From an uncultured Ruminococcus sp. (lineage in GTDB: Bacteria > Bacillota > Clostridia > Oscillospirales > Ruminococcaceae), in the NCBI RefSeq assembly GCF_902762735.1, contig NZ_CACWPP010000007.1, forward strand, positions 1 through 62,891: DNA of 62,891 bases, written 5' to 3'. The notes below the pieces were generated by a model, which saw only the letters and a list, made by a program, of their open reading frames with translations, was not told the DNA's origin and did no database searches. Position numbers and translations under genes: made by a program. The first letter of the stretch is position 1. Each line of letters starts with the position of its first letter. Shown here one piece after another: positions 15,766-25,074 of the stretch.

Positions 15766-17166
15766 ATGAATAAGTTTATGCGCAGCGCTGCGGCGGCTGT
15801 GTCTGCGGCACTGATGATGGCGGGCTGTACTATACCCGGTACTAATGCGAAAGTCGGCGGCAACAACGAAATGACAGACTCATACAGTTACAGTCCCACA
15901 GAGAACGGTGAGGCTGAACAGATATATGACTGGCTGATAAAGCCTTCAATAATGGCAGATAACATCATTTCTTTCGATGCCAGCCGCATTGACCCCGATA
16001 ATATTGAGAACAAAATGTTTATGAACTACTCGGTCATAAGGCAGACGGGGCGCTACGGGCTTATCGACTACGCGGGAAACATCGTCATCAAGCCTGAGTA
16101 TGATGACTACTACCTGTGCAGCTGCGGTGAGATAGTTCTGCTGAATGTGGTCGATGAGCGAAACAATGAATATGAGTACTGCACACTCGATGCTGACAGG
16201 AAGATAACAGAATACCCAAAGCATACTGAGGACGATAACAGTGTGTACTACTGGGATATTGCCACCAAAAAAGTGTTTGAGGGCAAGCGCGGCAGTGATA
16301 CGGTGACTGAATATACGGGCAAGAAGGCTGTTGCTGTTACAGAAGCTGAGGTCACGCTGGACGATTACGGTCTGCTTGATGTCAGCATACCCGACGGTGC
16401 GCTGTGCGGCATGGCAAAAGAGGGTCAGCTGCTGGTGGACTGCATGTATGATGCATATTATGCGCCGACACACAAGGGCGCAGGCTCAACGGCTGTCGCT
16501 TTCAAGAATGCTTCGGGCAAGTGGGGCTATTTCGATTCTGACGGCAATCAGATCATCGACTTTATCTGCGACGGCGACCCGAATGCTTACAACGGCAGGC
16601 TGAACGATGACCAGATGCTGATACATCCCTACCTGTTCTGCGATGATTACATACCCGTTTACAAGGACGGTTTCTACTGCTATTACGATTTTAGCGGCGA
16701 ACAGGTAGTCGGTCCAGGCGAATTTGCTCAGGCAAGACCTGTAAATAACGGCAGAGCATGGGTTAAACAGGGCGACTTCTGGGGCATTATACAGCTGGGC
16801 GATATAATTGAAGAGGAAAAGCCCAAGAATGACACATCCTCATCTTCGCAGACCACTTCCACTACCACATCTGCAAGTACATATTATTGGACTGAGACTA
16901 CCACCTCGACCGAGAGTCAGCCCGAATATTCGCAGACTTGGGCGGCGGTTACAGATGAGTACGGCAATCCCGTGACATCAGCTTCCGATGTGTGGACAGA
17001 TACAGGCACGAATACAAATACCGACCCTGCATGGTCTGAAACAGGCGCTTCCGAGCCTGTAAACACTGATACGCCCGCAGTTACAGATCAGCCTGCTGTT
17101 TCCGATCAGGGCGGCAGCACAGAACCTGCCATTACCGAAGCGCAGGGCGCAGAATTTGAATACTGA
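15766..17166 (+). CDS. WG-repeat lipoprotein
   Basis: 466 aa. The signal peptide ends in the lipobox MMAGC, so Cys21 is the predicted lipidated residue. The middle has WG/KWG-type repeats: GRYGLIDYAGNIVIKPEYDD (about 86-105) and GKWGYFDSDGNQIIDF (about 252-267), with weaker copies such as DFWGIIQL. The C-terminal 110 residues are a Thr/Ser/Pro-rich low-complexity stretch without a membrane anchor. WG repeats are surface beta-propeller-like modules of unclear role. The ribosome-binding site is AAGGAGG. A terminator follows. Confidence 0.8.
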   Translation: MNKFMRSAAAAVSAALMMAGCTIPGTNAKVGGNNEMTDSYSYSPTENGEAEQIYDWLIKPSIMADNIISFDASRIDPDNIENKMFMNYSVIRQTGRYGLIDYAGNIVIKPEYDDYYLCSCGEIVLLNVVDERNNEYEYCTLDADRKITEYPKHTEDDNSVYYWDIATKKVFEGKRGSDTVTEYTGKKAVAVTEAEVTLDDYGLLDVSIPDGALCGMAKEGQLLVDCMYDAYYAPTHKGAGSTAVAFKNASGKWGYFDSDGNQIIDFICDGDPNAYNGRLNDDQMLIHPYLFCDDYIPVYKDGFYCYYDFSGEQVVGPGEFAQARPVNNGRAWVKQGDFWGIIQLGDIIEEEKPKNDTSSSSQTTSTTTSASTYYWTETTTSTESQPEYSQTWAAVTDEYGNPVTSASDVWTDTGTNTNTDPAWSETGASEPVNTDTPAVTDQPAVSDQGGSTEPAITEAQGAEFEY

Positions 17167-17174
17167 TGACAAAC

Positions 17175-17217
17175 GGTCTCCGATATGCATTATTATTGCG
17201 CATCGGAGACCTTTTTT
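17175..17217 (+). terminator. Intrinsic terminator after the WG-repeat lipoprotein
   Basis: Stem GGTCTCCGATATGC / GCATCGGAGACC with one bulge, then TTTTTT. No gene is seen in 17218-17497. Confidence 0.88.
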
Positions 17218-17497
17218 GCATGCATCGGGGAATGCTGTGCCGCCGTCATAGCTGAGGAAAACGCTGGCAAAGCCGACTCAAAGCGCGTGGTCAGCTGTCC
17301 AATGTGACAGAGTGTCAATATTTCAAGGCACAAGACTCTGCGGGCGGGAGGGAGGGGGACACCCCCATAAAAAGAGAACCACCGACCCGCAGCCGCAGTT
17401 TCACGAAGCAAATAAGATGCACACATATACCGTGCATGGCGTGCGTGGCGCACTCCCTCGTGTTAGAGCGGAAAAGACATCAAAGCGGGAGAGTGAA

Positions 17498-17566
17498 AGT
17501 CAAAACAGCATTCCCGAATGCCTGTCAACAATTATTATGAATTATGAATTATGAATTATGAATTAC
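17498..17566 (+). repeat. AATTATG-family repeat upstream of citrate synthase
   Basis: CATTCCCGAATGCCTGTCAA followed by CAATTATTATGAATTATGAA and further ATGAATT iterations, the same family as at 9001-9200. It ends 9 bp before the -35 box of the citrate synthase promoter. Confidence 0.7.
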
Positions 17567-17574
17567 AAAAGTGG

Positions 17575-17603
17575 TTGACAAATAGGGCGAAATGTGGTAT
17601 AAT
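17575..17603 (+). promoter_or_regulatory. Strong sigma-A promoter for citrate synthase
   Basis: TTGACA (17575-17580), 17-bp spacer ending TGTGG, TATAAT (17598-17603): consensus boxes with an extended -10. Confidence 0.88.
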
Positions 17604-17637
17604 ATTTCAATACGTGATGAAAGTGAGATGAAGCATA

Positions 17638-18984
17638 ATGGTAAACGATACAGCGAGAAAGCTGCTCTGCCAGCAGTTTGTTACAAACAACACCATAGAC
17701 CCTAAGTTCTACGACAGATACAGCGTTAAGAGAGGTCTGCGAAACGCCGATGGTACAGGCGTTACAGCGGGTCTTACAAACATCTGTAACGTTCACGGCT
17801 ATGTTGTCAATGAGGGCGAAAAAATGCCCATAGAAGGTCAGCTGATCTATCGCGGCTACAATATAAACGACCTTGTCGGAAATGCGGTGAAAGAGAACCG
17901 CTTCGGCTTTGAGGAGATCGTTTATCTGCTGCTGCTGGGTGAGCTGCCAAATAAGGACGAGCTTGCGGCGTTCAAAATGATGATCGCGGAGAACCGTCCG
18001 CTGCCGCAGGATTTCTTCTCGGATATGATACTTAAAGCACCGTCTAAGGACATTATGAACAAGATGTCACGCTCCATACTGGCACTTTATTCCTACGACG
18101 ATAACCCCGAGAACCGTGCGCCCGAGTATGAGATGGCAACTGCTATCTCGATAATCTCTAAACTGCCTTATATTATGACGCTGGCATATCAGGTCAAGAA
18201 GAGGACTTTTGACAATCAGACGATGTTCCTGCACCCACTTGACCCCAACCACAACACCGCTGAGATGATACTGGCAGCCATCAGACCTGACAGGAAGTTC
18301 ACCGATGAAGAGGCTAAACTGCTCGACCTGCTGATGATGCTGCACGCTGAACACGGCGGCGGCAACAACTCAACTTTTGCCTGTCGTGTGCTGACTTCTT
18401 CGGGTACTGACCCATATTCGGCTTACTCGGCGGCTATCGGTTCGCTGAAAGGACCAAAGCACGGCGGCGCGAATATCAAGGTGTCGGCTATGCATGAGTG
18501 TGTCAAGGCAAATGTTGCTCACTGGGACGATGAGGGCGAAGTTGCCGACTTCCTGACAAAGATACTTAATAAAGAGGCGTTTGACAAGACGGGGCTTATC
18601 TACGGCATGGGACATGCGGTATATACGCTGTCTGACCCGAGAGCGGTCATACTAAAGGCGAACGCAAAGCGAATGGCTGAGGGCACGGAGTTCGAGAAGG
18701 AGTTCAACCTGCTGGATACTATCGAGCGCCTGACACCCGAGCTGTTCCTGAAGATAAAGGGCAGCGACAAGGCGATGTGCGCCAACGTGGATATGTATTC
18801 GGGCTTCGTTTACAGGATGCTCGGCATTCCGCAGGATCTGTTCACGCCCATGTTCGCGGTATCGAGAATGCCCGGCTGGTGCGCACACAGGTTTGAAGAG
18901 CTTGTTACAGGCAAGCGCATAATCAGACCTGCATACAAGGCAGTTGCCAGAGAAAGGGAATATGTGCCGATAAATGAAAGATGA
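17638..18984 (+). CDS. gltA: Citrate synthase
   Basis: 448 aa. It condenses oxaloacetate and acetyl-CoA to citrate. The family signature is in GSLKGPKHGGANIKVSAM (first catalytic His, about 277-294), GMGHAVYTLSDPRA (second His, about 322-335) and the C-terminal substrate Arg in SRMPGWCAHRFEE. The N-terminal VTAGLTNICNVHGYVVNEGE and IEGQLIYRGYNINDLV are standard. In anaerobes of this group it probably serves glutamate synthesis, since no other TCA genes are present here. The ribosome-binding site is weak (GAGATGAAG) and the start codon is at 17638. Confidence 0.95.
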   Translation: MVNDTARKLLCQQFVTNNTIDPKFYDRYSVKRGLRNADGTGVTAGLTNICNVHGYVVNEGEKMPIEGQLIYRGYNINDLVGNAVKENRFGFEEIVYLLLLGELPNKDELAAFKMMIAENRPLPQDFFSDMILKAPSKDIMNKMSRSILALYSYDDNPENRAPEYEMATAISIISKLPYIMTLAYQVKKRTFDNQTMFLHPLDPNHNTAEMILAAIRPDRKFTDEEAKLLDLLMMLHAEHGGGNNSTFACRVLTSSGTDPYSAYSAAIGSLKGPKHGGANIKVSAMHECVKANVAHWDDEGEVADFLTKILNKEAFDKTGLIYGMGHAVYTLSDPRAVILKANAKRMAEGTEFEKEFNLLDTIERLTPELFLKIKGSDKAMCANVDMYSGFVYRMLGIPQDLFTPMFAVSRMPGWCAHRFEELVTGKRIIRPAYKAVAREREYVPINER

Positions 18985-18990
18985 TATTAA

Positions 18991-19019
18991 AGCCGATGCA
19001 GTGATGCGTCGGCTTTTTT
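18991..19019 (+). terminator. Intrinsic terminator after citrate synthase
   Basis: Stem AGCCGATGCA / TGCGTCGGCT with a GTGA loop (one mismatch), then six T. Confidence 0.88.
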
Positions 19020-19103
19020 GCTGTCTGTTTTCGGGTCGGTGTGCATAAGGTGAAACTTTGGTGTTGAAAAGAAAACAATTTGCACGAAATATGTTAATAA
19101 CTA

Positions 19104-19132
19104 TTGCATATTTTGGCGGTATGTGATATAAT
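19104..19132 (+). promoter_or_regulatory. Sigma-A-type promoter for the M48 protease gene
   Basis: TTGCAT (19104-19109), 17-bp spacer ending TGTGA, TATAAT (19127-19132). Confidence 0.72.
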
Positions 19133-19208
19133 AATTGCGGACGGTCTTTCCGTCAAGAAAAAAATCGGCTTCTGACCGATGATAGTAAAACAACTGAGGT
19201 GACAAAAA

Positions 19209-20552
19209 ATGGCATTAAATCACGACCTTTTTATCCATGAGTCTGACCGCACTGCGCTCAACGCACTTAAAGCAATACCCGGTTTTACCCAGATATTGCG
19301 CGGCTTTATGAAGATATGGAACGAGAGACAGTTCAAACTGCTAAACCTTTCTACATACGTAAGGGCTGATGAAACACAGATGGCTAAGTATCACGATATG
19401 CTTGTGCCTATCTGCAAGCGGCTCGACATACCTGTGCCCGAACTTTATGTGGCGCTGAATCCCTATCCTAACGCCTATACTTCGGGCGATAATGAGCCTT
19501 TCATCGTTATGACTTCGGGGCTGATAAACACTGTTCCCGAAGAACTTCTGCCCACTGTGCTTGCCCATGAATGCGGGCATATCGCCTGCCACCATGTACT
19601 CTACCTGACTATGGGCAGACTGATACTGAGCGGTGCGCTGAGCATGCTGGAAGTCTCGCCGCTGATAACCCAGCCTGTCAGCATGGCTTTCTATTACTGG
19701 ATGCGGTGCAGTGAATATTCCGCTGACAGGGCGGCGGCTGTCTGCGACGGTTCGGGCGAAAATACCATAGAGCTTTGCATGCGTCTGGCAGGCTTTGACA
19801 AGAATATCCCCATAGCGGCGAACAAAGCGGCTTTCCTGAAACAGGCTGAGGAATATTACAAGATGGTGGACGAGTCGGCTTGGAACAAGGTGATGGAGTT
19901 TATGATGTTCAGCCATGCCACTCACCCGCTGAATGCGCTTAGGGCTTACCAGTGCAACAAGTGGACGAGCACATCTGATTTCAAACGCATGGTGAAATAT
20001 TTGGACGACCTCGATAACGGTCAGCAGAGCGCCCATGTGCCGATGAACGTGCCGCTGAGCAGTTTCCTGAAAAGGGACGCAAACACAGTTGCCTCAGAAC
20101 TCCGCGAAGCGGGTTTCACCAACGTGAGCATCACCCGCACCACCCAAGCGGGCGGCGCGGCGGTCAACAGTGTAGTCGCCATAACAGCGGGCGGCAGGAC
20201 TGATATTAAGGCGGGAGAATGGCTTCCTGCCGACATCGCGTGGCTGATCTCGGCTTATGTTCCGCTCAGTGAGCAGGAACAGCGTGCGGCGCATCCGGGT
20301 CAGATATGCGTACCGTATTCCGATGCGGGTTACTGCGGCAGGGATTACCGCACAGTAGTCGATGAACTGAGGGCGCTGGGCTTCACTAACATATCCGTCT
20401 GCGAACAGGCTGACATCAGGGTGAAGTTCCTCATCAAAGAATACAGCGTGGCGCACATCTCCATCGACCACACTGACAGGTTTGAACGCAACACATGGTT
20501 CAGGCAGAACGCGCCTGTTTCCATAAGATACCACGTAATGGCACAGAACTGA
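19209..20552 (+). CDS. M48-family metallopeptidase with C-terminal PASTA-like repeats
   Basis: 447 aa. The zinc site HECGHIACHH (about 120-129, HExxH) and the third ligand in EYSADRAAAVC (about 171-181) identify an M48 peptidase. A hydrophobic stretch lies between them, but there is no signal peptide. The C-terminal third carries two repeats with the PASTA-like pattern TVASELREAGFTNVSI (about 300) and TVVDELRALGFTNISV (about 390). Those in membrane kinases bind muropeptides; here the role is inferred only. The next gene starts 42 bp downstream and is probably cotranscribed. Confidence 0.82.
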   Translation: MALNHDLFIHESDRTALNALKAIPGFTQILRGFMKIWNERQFKLLNLSTYVRADETQMAKYHDMLVPICKRLDIPVPELYVALNPYPNAYTSGDNEPFIVMTSGLINTVPEELLPTVLAHECGHIACHHVLYLTMGRLILSGALSMLEVSPLITQPVSMAFYYWMRCSEYSADRAAAVCDGSGENTIELCMRLAGFDKNIPIAANKAAFLKQAEEYYKMVDESAWNKVMEFMMFSHATHPLNALRAYQCNKWTSTSDFKRMVKYLDDLDNGQQSAHVPMNVPLSSFLKRDANTVASELREAGFTNVSITRTTQAGGAAVNSVVAITAGGRTDIKAGEWLPADIAWLISAYVPLSEQEQRAAHPGQICVPYSDAGYCGRDYRTVVDELRALGFTNISVCEQADIRVKFLIKEYSVAHISIDHTDRFERNTWFRQNAPVSIRYHVMAQN

Positions 20553-20594
20553 ACTCTGCAAAACTGTCATTCGACTACCGAAAGGAGAATTTTA

Positions 20595-21149
20595 ATGGGA
20601 CTTTTTGACAATATTGGCACTCCTGCTTCGACAAACGCACCTCAGCAGTCGGGCAACAGGACGGTTGATGTTACTTTCGCACGGCTGCCCGATAATTTTG
20701 CCGAGTTTGCGGCACTTCCGCAGGCGGCGCTTGCAAACCCTTTTGACACCGCCGCGCTGACAGTGCTGGCGCTGTGCTTCTATCCGCAGGACAAGGACGC
20801 GAGCATTCAGATGCTCGGCATGCTGAAAGGTCCTCAGCCGCTTTCGACTTACGAACAGCAGTTTTTGCGCGACCGTTTTTCGGCGGCAGACTATGTGCCG
20901 CGCAGTTACTTTGTCGGTGCGACCCCAAATAACGACTACAAACCCGCCGAGCCTTACACTGTAAAAGTCAGCGAGAACCCCTATTCTTATCAGGAACAGG
21001 GCTATGCCAAGCTGTATTTGCAGTCGGGCGGTGCTGACAGCCCCCGCGCAGTGACACTTCGTCTTGCCAAAGACGGCAAGTGGTATCTGTGGGAGCAATT
21101 CCTCCTTGCGGGCATACGTCAGCCCGAATCCTCCAACCCATGGGCTTGA
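20595..21149 (+). CDS. Conserved hypothetical protein, cotranscribed with the M48 gene
   Basis: 184 aa, not recognised. It begins MGLFDNIGTP and has a Gln/Pro-rich N-terminus. The middle has an alpha-helical DTAALTVLALCFYPQDKDAS segment, and the C-terminal beta-rich half ends with AVTLRLAKDGKWYLWEQFLL, as in small lipocalin- or NTF2-like folds. No signal peptide or membrane segment is present. The ribosome-binding site AAAGGAG is well placed. Proximity to the protease suggests a joint role but does not show one. Confidence 0.6.
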   Translation: MGLFDNIGTPASTNAPQQSGNRTVDVTFARLPDNFAEFAALPQAALANPFDTAALTVLALCFYPQDKDASIQMLGMLKGPQPLSTYEQQFLRDRFSAADYVPRSYFVGATPNNDYKPAEPYTVKVSENPYSYQEQGYAKLYLQSGGADSPRAVTLRLAKDGKWYLWEQFLLAGIRQPESSNPWA

Positions 21150-21150
21150 A

Positions 21151-21196
21151 TTTAATTCATAATTCATAATTCATAATTCATAATTATTGGCATGAA
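21151..21196 (-). repeat. AATTATG-family repeat after the 184-aa gene
   Basis: TTTAATTCATAATTCATAAT with further TTCATAA iterations and TTATTGGCATGAACG, the reverse orientation of the 17498 copy. A separate hairpin, GCCATAGTA...TACTATGGC, lies at about 21348-21385 between this and the next promoter. Confidence 0.7.
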
Positions 21197-21392
21197 CGAA
21201 AGCGAGCTGTTTTAGCTGAAACTTTGCCGCCAAATAAAGCTGAGTAAGAACACAAAGCTATGCGCGAGTCAAAGCGGTCGGGCGAACAACTCTATATGAA
21301 AGAAAAACCCCCTGAGATAAGTGCGATGCTGATATAGAAGTTTTAAGCCATAGTATTTCTGATGCAAAGTCAGAAGTACTATGGCGTTTCTA

Positions 21393-21421
21393 TTGACAGT
21401 GCTGTGATGCTGTGATATAAT
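21393..21421 (+). promoter_or_regulatory. Sigma-A promoter for the 235-aa CxxC gene
   Basis: TTGACA (21393-21398), 17-bp spacer ending TGTGA, TATAAT (21416-21421). Confidence 0.85.
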
Positions 21422-21473
21422 TGTTACTAACATAAATCGGAATTTTACAGTATGATTTAATTGGAGGCTAACA

Positions 21474-22181
21474 ATGTATTATTTTTTATATGACAACCAT
21501 GATCCAAAGAATATGGCTATATTGAGTGAGAATGAATACGATCGTGATATTTGTGATAATTGCGGTGGTATACATATAACATACACAGGCAATTTTAATT
21601 TCAAGATAATGGGGAAACTACTTGATTTTTATGTAGCTTCCGCAACTCCTGTGATATCTGAAAGATTCTTAAATGTTCTTAGGGAAAATGGATATACGGG
21701 TTTTGAAGCCACTGAGACTACGCCTCGCTACGGCACAGTAACAACTGTTGGTGACCCGATTAAGGAGAAGTATTATCGCTTAACGGTTACAGGCAGATGC
21801 GGTCTGCTAAAAAAACTTGACGGCGAGTTTTTTCCTTATTGCAGAAAATGTCACAGAAAAATAGGAAGTACAGGTTTAGTCACCACAGGAGTAACTTTTG
21901 CTGAGAGCGAATACGATGGAAGGGATATTTTTGCTTTTGAGAATTTAAGCAATATACCGATCGTTTCAGAAGAAGTAAAAGATGTTCTTTTACAAAGTAA
22001 GCTGACAAATCTTAGATTTGTTGCATTAAATGAATGGGAATACTCTGACCGAATACTGACTAGATCGGCGCGTAGAAGTTTGGAGAAAGGATCTATTTAT
22101 CCCGAACTCATCGAGGCTTGGCTTAAATACGGCGTGTTGACCGAGCAGGAACTGAATGAGCAACTGAATAAAAGACGATAA
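21474..22181 (+). CDS. Uncharacterised protein with two CxxC motifs
   Basis: 235 aa. Two Cys pairs, CDNCGG (about 28-33) and CRKCHRK (about 122-128), could form one zinc site or two. The layout is reminiscent of the double-CxxC immunity-like proteins found next to toxin genes, but I cannot confirm the family and no toxin gene adjoins it. Codon use is more A+T-rich than in neighbouring genes, which suggests later acquisition. It has its own promoter, and a hairpin follows at 22229. The ribosome-binding site is GGAGG. Confidence 0.55.
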   Translation: MYYFLYDNHDPKNMAILSENEYDRDICDNCGGIHITYTGNFNFKIMGKLLDFYVASATPVISERFLNVLRENGYTGFEATETTPRYGTVTTVGDPIKEKYYRLTVTGRCGLLKKLDGEFFPYCRKCHRKIGSTGLVTTGVTFAESEYDGRDIFAFENLSNIPIVSEEVKDVLLQSKLTNLRFVALNEWEYSDRILTRSARRSLEKGSIYPELIEAWLKYGVLTEQELNEQLNKRR

Positions 22182-22228
22182 GGGTTGTGAGATAAATTCT
22201 GATTTAGCTTAGTAACAATAAGTACAAT

Positions 22229-22258
22229 GCCCCTGAGCACTTTGAAAGGCTCAGGGGC
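22229..22258. terminator. Hairpin between the convergent CxxC gene and valS
   Basis: Perfect 10-bp stem GCCCCTGAGC / GCTCAGGGGC. No T-run follows on either strand, though a short TTTTG precedes it on the minus strand, so terminator function is only possible. Confidence 0.45.
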
Positions 22259-22311
22259 AAAACTTCTATATTGGTACCCGTCTTATATTCTCAGGGGGTT
22301 CGCTGTTATGT

Positions 22312-25005
22312 TCAGAGATTATTGAGCATCTCGGTCAGGTTAGCTACCAGCGCTTTTGCTTTGACTTCCTTCTCGCGTATCTCGTTTACCACCTTTTCGG
22401 GGGCTTTCGACATGAACTTTTCGTTGTTCAGCTTGCTGTTGACGAAATCCAGTTCCTTGTTAGCCTTTTCGAGTTCCTTAGTGATACGCGCCTTTTCAGC
22501 TTCTATATCCACCAGTTCTCTCAGCGGCAGAAGGAGTTTCGCGTCAGCAGTGGCAACAGTGACCATGCCGCTTGCCTCAGCAGGTTCGTCAGCGGTCAGG
22601 GTAACTTCCGATGCGCTTGCCAGCCTTTTCAGGAAGTCGCCTGCCTCAGCGTAATCAGCGGTGTTCGCAGTTACGATGGTTATGTGAGCCTTTCTGGAGT
22701 TGGGCACATTATGACCCGAGCGGCACTCGCGTACAGCGCGTACAGCTTCCATTATCTTCTCCATTCTTGCTTCATCTTCGGGGAAATCCAGTTCGGGCTT
22801 GTAGTCTACCCAGCTCTGCATCATCAGGAAGCCTTCCTCGTGGGGCAGCGTCTGATAGATCTCCTCAGTGATGAAAGGCATGAACGGGTGCAGAAGTTTG
22901 AGTATATCTGTCAGCACGTAAGCCAGCACGTTCTCAACATTCTTCTTAGCCTGTGCGTCATCGCCGTTGAAACGGTTCTTTGCCAGTTCGATATACCAGT
23001 CGCAGAAGCTGTTCCAGATAAAGTCGTAGACCTTCTGTGCGGCAACGCCCATCTCGAAGTGTTCGAGGTTGTAAGTAACTTCCTTAGCCACCTTGTTAAG
23101 GCTGGAGAGTATCCACTTGTCTTCCAGAGTCAGTTCTTTAGGCAGTTCTATCTTGTCGATGGTCATGTTCATCAGCAGGAAGCGTGAAGCGTTCCATATC
23201 TTGTTGGTGAAGTTTCTCATCGCAACTATCTTTTCTTCGCTGTAACGCATGTCGTTTCCCGGTGAAGAACCCTGTACCAGCATAAATCTCAGTGCATCAG
23301 CGCCGTACTGGTCGATAACTACCAGCGGGTCGATACCGTTGCCCAGCGACTTCGACATCTTTCTGCCCTGAGAATCTCTTACGATACCGTGTATCAGCAC
23401 AGTGTCAAAAGGAGCTTTGCCCGTGTAAGCCAGACCCGAGAAGATCATTCTGCTTACCCAGAAACCGATTATATCATAGCCCGTTACCAGTGTGCTTGTG
23501 GGGTAGAAGTAGTTGAAGTCATCAGACTGCTTGTCAGGCCAGCCCAGTATGCTGAAAGGCCACAGTGCAGATGAGAACCATGTATCCAGCGAGTCCTCGT
23601 CCTGTGTCAGGTTGGTGCTGCCGCACTTCTTACACTTGCATGGTGCAGATTTTGCAACGTTTATCTCGCCGCAGTCATCGCAGTACCACGCAGGTATCCT
23701 GTGCCCCCACCACAGCTGACGGGAGATGCACCAGTCGCGTGTGCCTCTCATCCAGTTGAGGTAAGTTTTGGTAAATCTTTCGGGCACGAACTTTATCTTG
23801 CCCTCTTCAACAGCCTGTATAGCAGGTTCAGCCAGCGGCTTCATCTTAACGAACCACTGCTTTGAGATCATAGGCTCGATAGTCGAGTGACAGCGGTAGC
23901 ATGTGCCGACATCGTGTTTCAGCGGCTCTACCTCTTTCAGCAGACCCAGCGCCTCCAGATCGGCAACAATGACTTTTCTCGCCTCAGCGGTGGTCATGCC
24001 CGCATACTTGCCGCAGTCAAGGACTTCAGGCTCGCCCTCAGTCATCAGACCGCTTGCTTTCAGTTCTTCATAAGCCGCCTTGTCCTCAGCGCCTGTCATG
24101 TGACCGTCGTAGGTGAAGCATCTTACGCTGGGCAGAGAATGCCTCTGACCAACTTCAAAGTCGTTGGGGTCGTGGGCAGGGGTTATCTTAACGACACCTG
24201 TACCCTTTTCCATATCAGCGTGTTCATCGCATACTATGGGTATCTCCTTGTCAAGCAGGGGGAGTATGACATGGCAGTTATGCAGATGCTTGTATCTCGG
24301 GTCTTCCGCATTGATAGCAACGGCAGTATCGCCCAGCATGGTCTCGGGACGTGTGGTAGCTATCTCAAGGAACTCGCCTGTTTCCTTGACCTTGTAGAGG
24401 ATATGCCAGAAATTGCCGTCCTTGTTCTCATACTCAACTTCCGCATCGGATATGGAGGTCTGGCATTTCGGGCACCAGTTTACCATTCTGTTGCCGCGAT
24501 AGATAAGACCCTCTTCATAGAGTTTTACGAATACTTCCAGCACAGCCTTAGAGCACTGCTCGTCCATAGTGAAATGCTCGCGCTCCCAGTCGCAGGAAGT
24601 ACCAAGTGTTCTCAGCTGTTCAACTATCCTGCCGCCGAACTTTTCTTTCCACGCCCACGCTCTCTCCATGAACTTTTCTCTGCCAAGATCAGCCTTAGTC
24701 AGCCCCTCCTGACGCATAGCCTCAACGATCTTTGCTTCTGTTGCGATAGCGGCGTGGTCGGTACCGGGTATCCACAGTGCGGCATAGCCCTGCATTCTCT
24801 TGAAACGTGTCAGTATATCTTGCATGGTGTTGTCAACAGCGTGACCCATGTGCAGCTGACCTGTAACGTTCGGGGGCGGCATAGCTATCGAATAGGGCTT
24901 CTTCTTGGGATCGGCTACCCCGCGAAAGCACCCGTTCTTCTCCCACGCTTCGTAGGTACGCTTTTCTACTTCGCGGGGATCGTAAGTCTTTGATAATTCT
25001 TTCAT
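22312..25005 (-). CDS. valS: Valyl-tRNA synthetase
   Basis: 897 aa class I synthetase. It charges tRNA-Val and edits Thr-tRNA. The HIGH motif appears as PPPNVTGQLHMGHAVD (about 38-53) and KMSKS as GRKMSKSLGNGIDP (about 535-548). The editing domain begins near TTRPETMLGDTAV, and a coiled-coil tRNA-binding arm forms the last 60 residues. The ileS gene lies 69 bp upstream on the same strand. I find no T-box leader before valS, so it is probably read through from ileS. Confidence 0.97.
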   Translation of the reverse strand: MKELSKTYDPREVEKRTYEAWEKNGCFRGVADPKKKPYSIAMPPPNVTGQLHMGHAVDNTMQDILTRFKRMQGYAALWIPGTDHAAIATEAKIVEAMRQEGLTKADLGREKFMERAWAWKEKFGGRIVEQLRTLGTSCDWEREHFTMDEQCSKAVLEVFVKLYEEGLIYRGNRMVNWCPKCQTSISDAEVEYENKDGNFWHILYKVKETGEFLEIATTRPETMLGDTAVAINAEDPRYKHLHNCHVILPLLDKEIPIVCDEHADMEKGTGVVKITPAHDPNDFEVGQRHSLPSVRCFTYDGHMTGAEDKAAYEELKASGLMTEGEPEVLDCGKYAGMTTAEARKVIVADLEALGLLKEVEPLKHDVGTCYRCHSTIEPMISKQWFVKMKPLAEPAIQAVEEGKIKFVPERFTKTYLNWMRGTRDWCISRQLWWGHRIPAWYCDDCGEINVAKSAPCKCKKCGSTNLTQDEDSLDTWFSSALWPFSILGWPDKQSDDFNYFYPTSTLVTGYDIIGFWVSRMIFSGLAYTGKAPFDTVLIHGIVRDSQGRKMSKSLGNGIDPLVVIDQYGADALRFMLVQGSSPGNDMRYSEEKIVAMRNFTNKIWNASRFLLMNMTIDKIELPKELTLEDKWILSSLNKVAKEVTYNLEHFEMGVAAQKVYDFIWNSFCDWYIELAKNRFNGDDAQAKKNVENVLAYVLTDILKLLHPFMPFITEEIYQTLPHEEGFLMMQSWVDYKPELDFPEDEARMEKIMEAVRAVRECRSGHNVPNSRKAHITIVTANTADYAEAGDFLKRLASASEVTLTADEPAEASGMVTVATADAKLLLPLRELVDIEAEKARITKELEKANKELDFVNSKLNNEKFMSKAPEKVVNEIREKEVKAKALVANLTEMLNNL

Positions 25006-25074
25006 TTATGAGCTTTCCTTTCAAACATCACTCCCCGCCTCCGCCTGGCGGAAACGGGGTGTGAAAGCGTTATT

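Noticed and set aside
23887-24993. 368-codon open frame on the plus strand
   Set aside because: Antisense to valS; no ribosome-binding site or recognisable motif.
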